Assembly (NCBI GenBank): GCA_958445065.1
Contig: CAUCQW010000002.1
Coordinates: 62,001-126,000, forward strand
DNA: 64,000 nucleotides
Source of the DNA: an uncultured Collinsella sp.
GTDB taxonomy: Bacteria; Actinomycetota; Coriobacteriia; Coriobacteriales; Coriobacteriaceae
Direction: 5' to 3'
Part shown: piece after piece, positions 30,335-39,054 of the stretch
Layout of the letters: each line of letters opens with the position of its first letter
Numbering within the stretch: position 1 is the first letter of the stretch
Notes under the pieces: generated by a model
What the model saw: only the letters and a program-made list of their open reading frames with translations
Database searches by the model: none
What the model was told of the DNA's origin: nothing
Program-made: the position numbers and the translations under genes

Positions 30335-30370
30335 TGGGTCAATTCATTTTGGATTGACCCATTTTCTTTC
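30335..30370 (+). terminator. Terminator
   Basis: TGGGTCAAT (30335-30343) and ATTGACCCA (30353-30361), then TTTTCTTT. Confidence 0.88.
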
Positions 30371-30764
30371 TTCAAAAGCAGTCTTGATAGCTGATTTAGA
30401 TATTCATCGGCTCGTTGCACAAGAGCTTGGCAGGACTATATTCGGCCGATAGTTTTTTAATTTCGCGGCCGAGGTGCGACATTACTGCGACAGAGGTGCG
30501 ACATTTTTGTTGCCGCCTGTTTCATGCATGAATAGGTTGAGCATCTTCACAGGCTTTCAGACGATGATTTAAATCTTCTTTGCTGTTTGATTTCAACTCA
30601 CCGTCCTAAAGATTTTCAATTGCCGATACACTGCTTTTGCTTCAAAACACCAGCGAACATTTAATTCAGCAGGGCTGAGATTCTTATAGGGCAGATCTAA
30701 TTTCAATTTTAAATTGCAGTCCAGATACCAACCAAATACCAACTTGAGACTAATTGAAAGGCAT

Positions 30765-30790
30765 GCGGAGTGCCTTGAATGGCACTCCGC
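30765..30790 (-). terminator. GC hairpin of the ATAATAACAA terminator family, orphan copy 1
   Basis: Perfect 10-bp stem. Read on the minus strand it is preceded by ATAATAACAA, as are the three hairpins at 61384, 62802 and 63009 that end minus-strand genes. No minus-strand gene is visible here. Confidence 0.55.
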
Positions 30791-31159
30791 GGCATCGCTG
30801 TTTGTTATTATTCATATTCCTATAATTCCATCGAAATCCCGTTGCATTTTAATTACGCAGCCTATTTGGGATTGTATTCTGCGTATTTTTGCCCGTTTGC
30901 TTTTTAGGAATCAAACGGAATCTATCTGCCTCCCCGTTAGGGTTGCCATTGCATCCTATCAAATATGGCAGAAGTTAGTGCCTGATTCACACGCAGAAGC
31001 GAGAGCGGAAACCTATCAGCTCACCAATGTCCACATGTTTTTACCGCTCATTTATTTTCTTCAGCAATTACTTCCGTCCTTTACGCACGCTGATTTCAGT
31101 TTGCAATTTCTGGGCGCGGGTTCTGTCCTGCGTGCGATTTAAAGCAATTTGCAAACCAA

Positions 31160-31185
31160 GCGGAGTGCCTTGAATGGCACTCCGC
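31160..31185 (-). terminator. GC hairpin of the ATAATAACAA terminator family, orphan copy 2
   Basis: Same 26-bp hairpin as at 30765, including the loop, 395 bp away; followed on the plus strand by a related but diverged flank. Confidence 0.55.
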
Positions 31186-31870
31186 AGTATCACTATTTGT
31201 TCTTATTCTTTTTATCCAAAGGCGATTATAGCTTCACAACCAACTTAAATAGCCCATATTGCTGTGCAATAAAACTTCCAGCAGTTTTTGATTTCCTTTA
31301 TATCGAATAACGTTTTCAGTCTCAGAACTGCAACCAGTTTTTTAATTTACGGCGTGCATCAATCGTTACGCGAAGCGCTTTTCTTTTCTATTTCAGCTAC
31401 CCGCCCTTTAATAATAAGTAGTCAATTTGGGTTTCTAAATTGGAAGAACTGGCTTTCTGTTTGCCAGCAATCATCAAACACGAAGCGTTCGCACCATCGT
31501 TTTGCGTTGCACGAAACCCATTTGCCGACTTTCCAAGTTAATACAAAGGCATTTGCAAATATCGATTTCATTCACGAACAACAACCAAATCAGCGTCAAA
31601 TCTTATTGCTAGAACCAATTCAACCTTACAAATAGTTTGTTGACGAACTATTCCTGCCCTCGTTCAAATCGGAACCCGTATACAACTTACTAATTGCTGT
31701 ACACACATCAGAACTCGATCACAGGCTACTAAACCGCTCACCAAATAGGGGATTGGGCCACCTGATCTGAATCTCAGATTACTGTGTTCCCCTGCCAAGC
31801 GCATCCTCAGAACACACCTACTTTCATCGCCCGCAATCTCTTTGTTAGCCCTATTCCCCATCTGTTTCAT

Positions 31871-32441
31871 TGTCGGACATTCATTACGAGCCTTATGCCC
31901 TGTCAGACATTAACGCTCCCCAGCTGTGGGATTGTCAGACATTGCCCAGGCAACCAATTGCAACCTGTCAGACATTTCCCAACGTCCCGACCACACGCCA
32001 CGGAATAGCAGAAATTGCCCTATGCAGAAGCCGATTACCCCGCGGCGCGGCCGCCTGCCCTGCGGTCAGGCGGCAGGTGCAAAACGGCCTTGCCAATTGT
32101 GGATGCCGCTGCGGCAACACCTGAGCCTGCCAAAGAACGTGCCCCAAACTACCCATAAGGCCATTTTGCACGCCAGCTTCGTTCAACGTCAGACATTAGA
32201 AATGTCAGACATTGAACCTGCGGCAAAGCCGCAGCTGGGGCCGCTAGCGGCCTGTAATCGCGTCGCTCCGCTCGCTCCCGTCAAGCGAAATGTCAGACAG
32301 GCTGTCAGACATTTAGATCCGCTTGACGGACGGCCTGCTCGCGAAGCTCACCATCGGCCGTAGTTAAGGAGATACGAAATGTCAGACATTTCGACAGATC
32401 GAGAAACCCTAGAAACCGTCAGCCCAAATTTGTCAGACATT
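31871..32441. repeat. TGTCAGACATT iteron array (candidate oriT or replication control region)
   Basis: The site TGTCAGACATT or a close variant occurs at 31871 (G variant), 31901, 31933, 31966, 32187 (C variant), 32203, 32290 (partial), 32303, 32380 and 32431, with a degenerate copy at 32527. In several copies the flanks make the 13-bp palindrome AATGTCAGACATT. The array ends inside the mobilisation gene, whose codons 1-4 are one of the repeats. Iterons next to relaxase genes usually bind the accessory mobilisation protein or a replication initiator. Confidence 0.8.
32104..32117. repeat. Palindrome TGCCGCTGCGGCAA, copy 4 of 6
   Basis: Lies inside the iteron region. See copy 1. Confidence 0.65.
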
Positions 32442-33188
32442 GCCCCCGCCGCCGTCCAAATGCCGGTCGACACGTCACCCTACGCCCCGCCAGTTCGGCC
32501 GCAACCCGAACGGCCGCACACCGAAATGTCAGCCATCTCGCCGACCCCAAATGCTGCCCAGCCCGTAACTCGCCGCATCACAGTCCGCCTACCGACCGCA
32601 GACCTGACCGCCCTCGACGCCCGAGCCGATGCCCTCAACGCCAGCCGAAGCGACTACCTTCGCACCCTAGTTGCCCTCCCGGTGACCCTCGACCTGACAT
32701 CCATCCGCCATGCCACTCCAGGCTCCGAATCGCTCACCCGTCCGCTCGGCCCAGGCCTAGCCCTCGCGCTCTCCGGCAACCAAACTGAAAGTTTGGCAAT
32801 CCAAGCCATTACCGACAGCATGCTCGAATCAATTTCCAACGAGGTCCGCGCCATCGGCGTCAACTACAACCAGGCAGTCCGTGCCTTAAATCGCATCATC
32901 AAGAAGTACGGCAACCATCGCGCCCTCTCGCAGGATGAGCGAACGGAGATTGTTGAGCTCTATGAGCGCCTCTCAAAGCAGAACAAGGCGATCTATGAGC
33001 GCCTCAAGACTCTCGCATCCGATGTCGAGGCCCTGTCCGCCAAACCGTCCGTCAACCTGACTGCTATCGGCTTGGTTCAAACCGAGGCCCCTGTCAATAA
33101 AACCGAACCCGAGCGCCGCCGACGAGTTCGCGGCAAAAAACACGGCACACCCCGACCCGACCAATTTGAGGACGGCGATGACTCATGA
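32379..33188 (+). CDS. MobC-like mobilisation accessory protein
   Basis: 269 residues. A disordered, Pro-rich N-terminus (1-65) is followed by a ribbon-helix-helix-like segment (TRRITVRLPTADLTALDARADALNASRSDYLRTL). Then comes the MobC signature EVRAIGVNYNQAVRALNRI (family pattern LxxxGxNxNQxxRxxN), then a coiled coil and a basic tail. Such proteins bind near oriT and help the relaxase nick. Its first codons (MSDI) and a later LSDI are encoded by the iterons, so binding site and gene overlap, which suggests autoregulation. Ribosome site AAGGAG. It overlaps the relaxase gene by ATGA. Confidence 0.85.
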   Translation: MSDISTDRETLETVSPNLSDIAPAAVQMPVDTSPYAPPVRPQPERPHTEMSAISPTPNAAQPVTRRITVRLPTADLTALDARADALNASRSDYLRTLVALPVTLDLTSIRHATPGSESLTRPLGPGLALALSGNQTESLAIQAITDSMLESISNEVRAIGVNYNQAVRALNRIIKKYGNHRALSQDERTEIVELYERLSKQNKAIYERLKTLASDVEALSAKPSVNLTAIGLVQTEAPVNKTEPERRRRVRGKKHGTPRPDQFEDGDDS

Positions 33189-34801
33189 CCTATATGAAGC
33201 CCCTCTCCGGTCATAGCTCAGTCAAATGGATTCGATACTATCTATTCAAGAACGACCGCGCCCTGGACAAGGATTTTCTGAACCTCACCGATCGCGACTG
33301 GAAAGGCCGCGACTGGGCGAAAGTGATGGACCGAACCCGCGAGATTTTCGGCAACGACCTGCCGGTCAAAAAGGACACCAAGGTTCGTACTTACGAGCAT
33401 ATGATTATCTCGCTCGACGAAAAGGACAATGGCGTAGAGCTCGATGACTTCCGCGACTTCGTGAACGAGTGGGCTTCCAAATGGTTCGACTCGCGCGGCC
33501 CTGAAGGGGAGGGCATCGGGCGCTTCGAGGTGGCCATCGCCTATCACGATGACAACACCGCCCGCGAGGCCGAAGGAAAACAGGGCATCCTGCACGCGCA
33601 CATCGTCATCAACAACACCGAGCTCGAGACAAAGCGCCGCATCTCAGGTCTACTCACGACAAAGGTCGTCCAGGCTATGAGGGCTGACTTGCAGACCATG
33701 TCACTCGAACGAGGTTGGCACGCTTTTGCCACCGACGGCAAGTCGTACACTCAAGCCGAAATGGACGCGAAGGGCTTGAAAGTCTCCCGCGGCAAGAGAC
33801 TTGACAGAGCCATGGCGGCGCTCGATAACGTCCTTGTAAATGAGGCGAAGGGTGCCAAAGTTGAAGACTTTGGCGAAGCCATGCAGCAACAGCTGGAAGA
33901 GCGCCGTCCAGTCGAAAAATTGATTCCCGAGACATATGCGAACAGCCTGACCCCCAGCCGGCAGGCGAAGGACGGCAAGGCAGATCCGTCCAATCCAAAT
34001 CAGGTCACCGGTCTTTCGTACACAACCATGAGGACCGATGACGGCCGCGCCATGCGTCTTGTCGTCCCGCGTGGATTCGGAGACTCCGATACCATGGCGG
34101 AACGGCAAATCGAAACTCGTGAAGGCTGGTCTTGGAAGGATGATATCCGAGACCGCGTGGACGTCGCGATGCGCGTTTCCAAAGGCCCTGTCGATTTCGC
34201 ATCGAAGCTCGCCGAACTTGGCATCAAGGTCAACTACAACCGTAACGGTGACATCGTCTATCACCATCCGAGTGACCCCGAATCCAGAAAAGTCAAAGGC
34301 TCAACGTTGGGAAAGCAGTATTCCGCAATATCGATAGAGCAGACGATGGCAGAAAAATACGCTAGCCAACGCCAAAAAGCTCAAGGACTCGTCAGTCGCG
34401 AGCGCTGGATGAACGAGGACGAGCGCTCCGCTGCGATGGCCATCGCCAAGGCGGCAATGCCATGCACCCGTGAGGGAGCGGAACTCATGGGACGCCTGAA
34501 AACGACCATTGACCAAAATGATGCCGCTCCGCGCGACCGCACAGTTCGCGGTTCTAACGTTGAGTATCCGTCTTCCCTTGCCAGCTCGCTCGGCATCGAA
34601 TATCCCAAGTCTTCCGCGACCGGTGATGGACGTCGCAAGAAGATGACCGAGGAAGAGATCCTTGATGCGATGGCGGAAGTACGCGACGAGAAGGGCTACG
34701 GCGGTCTTGCCGCAAACAATCCGACGGGCACTTCCTCCAATTCCGGCAATTCTCAGCACCAGGAAGATGCGACCGAGATTCAGAAAACCAAACATCACTA
34801 A
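33185..34801 (+). CDS. Relaxase (mobilisation nuclease domain)
   Basis: 538 residues, ATGA overlap with the MobC-like gene. Nicks and covalently holds the transferred strand at oriT. Candidate catalytic Tyr lies in KWIRYYLFKND (residues ~14-24). The metal-binding three-His motif is HAHIVINNT (residues ~138-146), matching HxHxxxN of the VirD2/MobP-MobQ type relaxases (PF03432-like). An additional TYEHMIISLD strand precedes it. The C-terminal half is helical and without clear primase or helicase motifs. Its presence shows the element is at least mobilisable; no VirB4 or coupling protein is visible in this window. Confidence 0.9.
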   Translation: MTYMKPLSGHSSVKWIRYYLFKNDRALDKDFLNLTDRDWKGRDWAKVMDRTREIFGNDLPVKKDTKVRTYEHMIISLDEKDNGVELDDFRDFVNEWASKWFDSRGPEGEGIGRFEVAIAYHDDNTAREAEGKQGILHAHIVINNTELETKRRISGLLTTKVVQAMRADLQTMSLERGWHAFATDGKSYTQAEMDAKGLKVSRGKRLDRAMAALDNVLVNEAKGAKVEDFGEAMQQQLEERRPVEKLIPETYANSLTPSRQAKDGKADPSNPNQVTGLSYTTMRTDDGRAMRLVVPRGFGDSDTMAERQIETREGWSWKDDIRDRVDVAMRVSKGPVDFASKLAELGIKVNYNRNGDIVYHHPSDPESRKVKGSTLGKQYSAISIEQTMAEKYASQRQKAQGLVSRERWMNEDERSAAMAIAKAAMPCTREGAELMGRLKTTIDQNDAAPRDRTVRGSNVEYPSSLASSLGIEYPKSSATGDGRRKKMTEEEILDAMAEVRDEKGYGGLAANNPTGTSSNSGNSQHQEDATEIQKTKHH

Positions 34802-34810
34802 GGAGTAGGC

Positions 34811-35581
34811 ATGATTATTGCTATCGAGTACAAGAACGGACGCATGAAGGAGTTCGACACGAGTGCCTTCACCGCCACCAACGCCATGAGTGCGGGCGAC
34901 AAGACGGCCCGAAACGTCATGACCGAGCTTGACCTACGGCTCGACCTCGTAGACGAGGTTGGTCTGAGACTTGATTTCTATTGGTATGACGCAACGCCCC
35001 AGGGACAGCGCGTCGATATTCCAGGTCTCACGGATTCGAAAGGAGACCCCGTCAGCCTCACCTCTGCATCGAGGCGCTTGGGGACCTCCGTACTCCTCTG
35101 CTCCCGCGAAGGCATTAAACAGATTTCCCGCATCATCGTACAGCGTGCGAACGGGACGGTGGATGCCCTTTGGCGGCAGGGCACGGGCGATTGGCTCATC
35201 AACGGGGCGCGGTTCGAGGCTCAGCGCGTGCTTTCCTACACGGACAGCAACGTCACTTCGATGAATTCCCAGGCGGTGTTCGTCTTCAAGTATATGAAGA
35301 AGGCTAACCCCTTGATGACCGAAGATGAGATTTGCGACCTTATAGGCTACCCGCTCGAAGCATACAAGGAGATTCAACTGGACGAGGCAAAGAATGCCGA
35401 GGGAATAGTTGGCGCAGAACTCATCGAATCGGATGACGGAGAGGACTCGGAATGCTCCTCCGACCTGACAGGTTCCGACCCTTCCGATTCTCCCGCCAAC
35501 TCCTCCCTCGGAAAGCATTTCGCCGTGGACGATGATGATGACGGATTCGATGACGATGAGGACTCTCTGTTCGATGTCTGA
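34811..35581 (+). CDS. Unknown protein with acidic C-terminus
   Basis: 256 residues, AAGGAG ribosome site, 10 bp after the relaxase gene, so probably in the same operon. A mixed N-terminal domain (MIIAIEYKNGRMKEFDTSAF) and a C-terminal ~60 residues dominated by Asp, Glu and Ser (VDDDDDGFDDDEDSLFDV). Acidic tails can mimic DNA or recruit partners, but I do not recognise a family. Confidence 0.65.
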   Translation: MIIAIEYKNGRMKEFDTSAFTATNAMSAGDKTARNVMTELDLRLDLVDEVGLRLDFYWYDATPQGQRVDIPGLTDSKGDPVSLTSASRRLGTSVLLCSREGIKQISRIIVQRANGTVDALWRQGTGDWLINGARFEAQRVLSYTDSNVTSMNSQAVFVFKYMKKANPLMTEDEICDLIGYPLEAYKEIQLDEAKNAEGIVGAELIESDDGEDSECSSDLTGSDPSDSPANSSLGKHFAVDDDDDGFDDDEDSLFDV

Positions 35582-35622
35582 CATTTGCCACAGCCGTCGC
35601 ATTCATGATATTTTGAGTGTGT

Positions 35623-35655
35623 TGGCGTAACCCCAAGCGCCATGAAACAGGAGAG
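35623..35655 (+). promoter_or_regulatory. CCCCAA-loop leader hairpin, copy 5 of 7
   Basis: TGGCG (35623-35627) and CGCCA (35638-35642) enclose TAACCCCAAG; ACAGGAG follows at 35647. The codon at the expected start place is ATA (18-codon frame to TGA). Confidence 0.6.
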
Positions 35656-35762
35656 ACGAATATACCGCCCGACCGTGCGAGGCACGGCTATCTATTCCAA
35701 TTTGATTACGCTTGACTGACTCGGTATGACTCGGACCGTCTCTCCGCATGTTCTGACAGGAG

Positions 35763-35837
35763 ATGACAGGTTTGCGGAAGCGTAACGACACCCAGACGGA
35801 AAACCAGATGAGCGCTTGGTCGAGGTGGTCTCGATGA
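35763..35837 (+). CDS. Possible 24-residue leader peptide
   Basis: ATG 35763 to TGA 35837, overlapping the next start by ATGA. The ribosome site ACAGGAG touches the ATG, which is too close to be efficient. Listed because an equivalent small frame precedes dnaB. Confidence 0.3.
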   Translation: MTGLRKRNDTQTENQMSAWSRWSR

Positions 35838-36256
35838 AGGCGGCGGTCAAGGTAAGCGAGGCAATCTCTCGGCTTCGCAGGCAGATTGACACGACGGAGC
35901 TCGAGGAAGCCGTCGATGATTTTCTCGCGGCTTACGGAGAGCTCCGCAGCCAGTACTACTACGAGGACTCCGAGGCGAAGGCGAACGCAAAGACCGCCTC
36001 GACGCTTCTGGAAGCCGTTGACCGCGGGTTGATTGAGCTGCCCCAGACCGACGATGGAATCGTGATTGTCCCAGACATGAAGCTGCGTCTCCCCGATGGG
36101 GCGAAGCTCTACGTCAACTCAATCGAAATCGAATCGACCGCGACCGGCCGCGCCCCGATAGTCCGCTTCGAGGATGGCTCGTCTATCCGCTGTCGGCGCG
36201 GCTCGGGCGTGCAGATTGTCAGAATGCCACTCGAGGAGGAGCAGAATGCCGACTGA
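35834..36256 (+). CDS. Unknown 140-residue protein
   Basis: ATG 35834. N-terminal helices (KVSEAISRLRRQIDTTELEEAVDDFLAAYGEL) and a C-terminal beta domain (MKLRLPDGAKLYVNSIEIES, PIVRFEDGSSIRCRRGSGV). It overlaps the next gene by 11 bp. Not recognised. Confidence 0.6.
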   Translation: MKAAVKVSEAISRLRRQIDTTELEEAVDDFLAAYGELRSQYYYEDSEAKANAKTASTLLEAVDRGLIELPQTDDGIVIVPDMKLRLPDGAKLYVNSIEIESTATGRAPIVRFEDGSSIRCRRGSGVQIVRMPLEEEQNAD

Positions 36257-37802
36257 ACGTGACACCCAGCTCGCCCTGCCGTTCCGTATCCCCGTCCTGC
36301 GTGTCTTCCTGCTGCCTTTCGTGCAAGACGGGAAGCGTGACTGCCTGTTCCTCATTCTGCTTGCCTGCGTCATGTCTACTGCAGGCTTCCTCATGCAGGG
36401 AAACGGATCGTATGACTCCGATGGTTGGTTCCTGCTCGCAACGGGAAAGCAAATCGTCGAGAACGGCATCCCGTACACCAACCCCTGGTCCCTGGCGTCC
36501 TACAGGCCGATTGTCGTCCAGCAGTGGCTCCATGATGTGCTGCTATACGGTTCGTATACCCTGGCAGGATATGCCGGCACGATACTCTATCAGATCCTCC
36601 TCGCCGCCGTCGTTGCCCTCGCGCTGGCCTTTGCAATCCAAGGATTCGGCGATAAACGCCTGACTTTGCCCCGCCTGCTGTTCTGCATTGGCCTAGCCCT
36701 TTTCGGGGCGGGAATCTACATCTCAGTCCGTCCTACGGCATGGTCGATGGCATGCATGTGCTTAACCGTTGGCGTCTGCACCCGCTGGCAGCGTACCGGT
36801 AACTGGCGCTATCTCATCGCCCTGCCCGCGATCACGGTACTGCATGTGAACATGCAGTCGGCAATGTGGCTCCTAGATGTCTTCCTCGCCGGCTGCTTCC
36901 TTCTTCCCCGCGACCTATCCGAATTCAAAACCACCACCCCCGATGAGATGCTGGCCGAAATCTTCCCGCTAACCATCGCCCTGCCTGCGATGCTTCTCGC
37001 CGCCTTCGTGAACCCGTACGGCGTCGATGGCGTCCGCTATGTGATTGACTCGATGGGTGCTGCATCTTACGCAAATGTGATATCGGAGATGAAGCCCGCC
37101 TTCGAGGCGACGAACGGCTTCTGCGTCGTTTTCTTCTCGGTCGGCTTCATTCCCACAGCACTTGCCGCCGCCATCGGGCGCAAGCGGATCGATGTCCCGC
37201 TGCTGGCCATCCTCATCGCCGCCTTGGTCGCGACGATGCTCCATTGGCGAAACGTCTGGATCTTCTCGGTTGCATCCGCCCTCGCCTTCGCGAGCCTGCT
37301 GACGGGAACCGAAGACCCTTCCGTATCTAAATCGCATCACGCGGCAAAAACTGCTGCCTTGATTGCCCTCCTTGCCGCAATCGGCCCGCTTGTTGCGAAC
37401 TGCTGCGTCTGTGTCGCGAATGGAGGACAGTCCTGCTGGCAGGCCTCCGAACGCTCGGCAGGTTCCCTTGTGAGGGAGATTGTCAAAAGCGGCATCTACG
37501 ACCCCGTTATTTATGCCGATGATCCCGTCATCTACAACTACCTGGAATGGAAAGGGTTGAAAGTTCCTTTCGACCTGCGACCTGAGCTCTGGGACGATAA
37601 GGGTACGGCGGGAGTCGTCTCCCCATACCGTGACTACGTGGACGGCATGCAATCCAAGAAAGCAAAGCTGTCCTACCTCGCGTTAGGCGATTTCGACTAT
37701 TACATCGTCTCGACCGAATCGGCGTCTTGGTACGCAGCTAAATTGAACCTGCAAACCATTGATTCCACCGACACCCTGACTCTGCTGAAGGATGCGAGGT
37801 AG
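36246..37802 (+). CDS. Polytopic membrane protein (glycosyltransferase-C-like)
   Basis: 518 residues from ATG 36246 (GGAGGAG upstream). About ten to twelve transmembrane helices between residues 30 and 420. The loop after the first helix contains GSYDSDGWFLLATGKQIVENGIPYTNPWS and the next QQWLHDVLLYGSYTLAG, as in multispan GT-C-type or dolichyl-mannosyltransferase-like proteins (acidic residues in the first large loop). The C-terminal ~110 residues are extracytoplasmic. It may act with the GT2 enzyme at 12904 in glycan attachment, an inference only. Confidence 0.7.
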   Translation: MPTERDTQLALPFRIPVLRVFLLPFVQDGKRDCLFLILLACVMSTAGFLMQGNGSYDSDGWFLLATGKQIVENGIPYTNPWSLASYRPIVVQQWLHDVLLYGSYTLAGYAGTILYQILLAAVVALALAFAIQGFGDKRLTLPRLLFCIGLALFGAGIYISVRPTAWSMACMCLTVGVCTRWQRTGNWRYLIALPAITVLHVNMQSAMWLLDVFLAGCFLLPRDLSEFKTTTPDEMLAEIFPLTIALPAMLLAAFVNPYGVDGVRYVIDSMGAASYANVISEMKPAFEATNGFCVVFFSVGFIPTALAAAIGRKRIDVPLLAILIAALVATMLHWRNVWIFSVASALAFASLLTGTEDPSVSKSHHAAKTAALIALLAAIGPLVANCCVCVANGGQSCWQASERSAGSLVREIVKSGIYDPVIYADDPVIYNYLEWKGLKVPFDLRPELWDDKGTAGVVSPYRDYVDGMQSKKAKLSYLALGDFDYYIVSTESASWYAAKLNLQTIDSTDTLTLLKDAR

Positions 37803-37806
37803 GGAA

Positions 37807-38376
37807 GTGGAGATCAAAGTCTGGACGTACTCGGAGGGCGATGAATTTCCGAATCGCAGGTCCTCTTTTTTCCGCAGGCATTGGGAAGCATTTCTGATTG
37901 CTTTCGTGGCGATTATCCTCGCCGCTGCGGCGTGGTCATCTATTGCGGCAAGGTCTGCGAGCCAGCCGTCTTTCACGCCCGATTCACCCTATGTCTATGA
38001 TGGAGCCGATGTCCTTGACTACTCCGTTGCCGATACCCTGACGCAACTAAACGAGACGTTGGAGAGCCAAGCAGATGGTGCACAGCTATACGTAGTGACT
38101 ATCGACAACCTGCCGTTAGGTCAGACTATCGAGGACTATTCGATTGAGCAGGCTCAGCGCATCGGCGCGGGTGACTCCAAAAAGGACAACGGCGTACTCT
38201 ACACGTTCGTGAAAAGCACCCACCAGGATAGGCTTGAGGTCGGATACGGTCTCGAGGACAGGCTGACGGATTAGGTCTGCTCGAAGATTCTCGACAGCGC
38301 CCACGGCTATTACCGAGACGGCGACATCAAAGCTGGCGTGAAAGACCCCGCGCGGGCTTTCTTTTGTCCGCCTTGA
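37807..38376 (+). pseudogene. TPM-domain membrane protein interrupted by a TAG
   Basis: A transmembrane helix (EAFLIAFVAIILAAAAWSS) is followed by the TPM fold start YVYDGADVLDYSVADTLTQLNETLES, LYVVTIDNLPLGQTIEDYSIEQAQRIG and KDNGVLYTFVKSTHQDRLEVGYGLEDRLTD. A TAG at 38272-38274 stops the frame there, but the same frame continues with VCSKILDSAHGYYRDGDIKAGVKD, the expected end of the TPM domain, before degrading and stopping at 38376. The full-length protein is therefore not made, unless the stop is read through. ATG 37792 is an alternative start. Confidence 0.65.
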
Positions 38377-38505
38377 GAGCCACGCTACCGAACGTACCCA
38401 GCAGGGCAGGGCAGAGCCTTTCCCATCCATCACCCTCATGTTCTCCTCCTTCTTATTCTTATTACTCTCCTTCTCATCCGGCGCTCATGCGCCGCCCCCA
38501 AATCA

Positions 38506-38550
38506 CGCTATTCCTCAAAACCGAATATTTTCCAGTTTTGAGGAATAGCG
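38506..38550. repeat. Perfect 16-bp inverted repeat
   Basis: CGCTATTCCTCAAAAC (38506-38521) and GTTTTGAGGAATAGCG (38535-38550), 13-bp centre. Could be a transposon remnant, a recombination or binding site, or a terminator without a U-tract. Confidence 0.75.
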
Positions 38551-38822
38551 CCGAAATCCTTCTCGCTCCGCCAATTGTCGCCACTTTATGAATCGTAGAT
38601 TCCCATTACGCATATGTGGAATCACACCTATTATGTAAACCACCGAACGGGTAGGGGGTTCTAGCACCCCAATGAATGGCACTCTGTTTGGGTAAGAGGA
38701 TTCATCCCGTAGGATGAATCACTCGCGGAGTATATCCTCTCGGTTGGTTTTCTCCAAATCAACTAAACGCCAGCCGAGGAGTGATCTCCTTTTCAAATCG
38801 CAATTCCAAAATCAAAATCCCC

Positions 38823-38850
38823 AGACGCTTTCAGTGAAAGCGTCTTTTTT
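38823..38850 (+). terminator. Terminator
   Basis: AGACGCTTTC and GAAAGCGTCT with a 3-nt loop, then TTTTT. Confidence 0.88.
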
Positions 38851-38944
38851 GTATTACAATTACTGGTGACCTCCTTTCGGTGCGCCGTTATTCCTTTTTT
38901 TGGATTAACGGCGCATTATCTTTCTGTTATACTTAATATCGATT

Positions 38945-38980
38945 AAGGCGTACCCCAAGCGCCTTGTAGAGCAGGAAGAT
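38945..38980 (+). promoter_or_regulatory. CCCCAA-loop leader hairpin, copy 6 of 7 (upstream of dnaB)
   Basis: AAGGCG (38945-38950) and CGCCTT (38960-38965) enclose TACCCCAAG; GCAGGAAG follows. A likely -10 TATACT lies upstream at about 38930. Confidence 0.72.
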
Positions 38981-38988
38981 GAACAACA

Positions 38989-39054
38989 TGCCCCAGAATC
39001 TATACGGTTCGCGTGCATCCCGTTTTAAAAATGGTGCGCGTCATGCCGACTGAA
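38989..39054 (+). CDS. Possible 21-residue leader peptide overlapping dnaB
   Basis: ATG 38989 (after AGGAAG) to TGA 39052-39054; the dnaB ATG 39043 lies inside it in another frame. This arrangement would couple dnaB translation to the leader. Coding status unproven. Confidence 0.4.

Larger units (their letters stand above)
30371..31870. other. AT-rich gene-poor region
   Basis: About 1.5 kb, more AT-rich than its surroundings, without a supported gene. Visible structure: a direct repeat GAGGTGCGACATT (about 30471 and 30493), repeated ATACCAACC/ATACCAAC near 30726, and two copies of the hairpin GCGGAGTGCC-TTGAAT-GGCACTCCGC (30765, 31160). Open frames at 30714-31142 and 31288-31635 have unnatural composition and no ribosome site. 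A replication or transfer origin, or decayed DNA, are the main options. Confidence 0.5.
38377..38930. other. Intergenic region with several inverted repeats
   Basis: No gene is seen. It holds a 16-bp inverted repeat (38506-38550), GATTCATCC/GGATGAATC (38699-38720), a strong terminator (38823-38850) and TGCGCCGTTA/TAACGGCGCA (38881-38915). The sequence TAACGGCGCA of the last repeat also occurs upstream of the leader hairpin at 4463. Confidence 0.6.

Noticed and set aside
30714..31142. Two open frames (30714-31142 and 31288-31635) in the AT-rich region
   Set aside because: Unnatural residue composition, no ribosome sites, no similarity to each other or to neighbours; one is crossed by repeat hairpin DNA.
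31871..32441. The TGTCAGACATT repeats as a CRISPR array
   Set aside because: The unit is only 11 bp, spacing is irregular and no cas gene is near.
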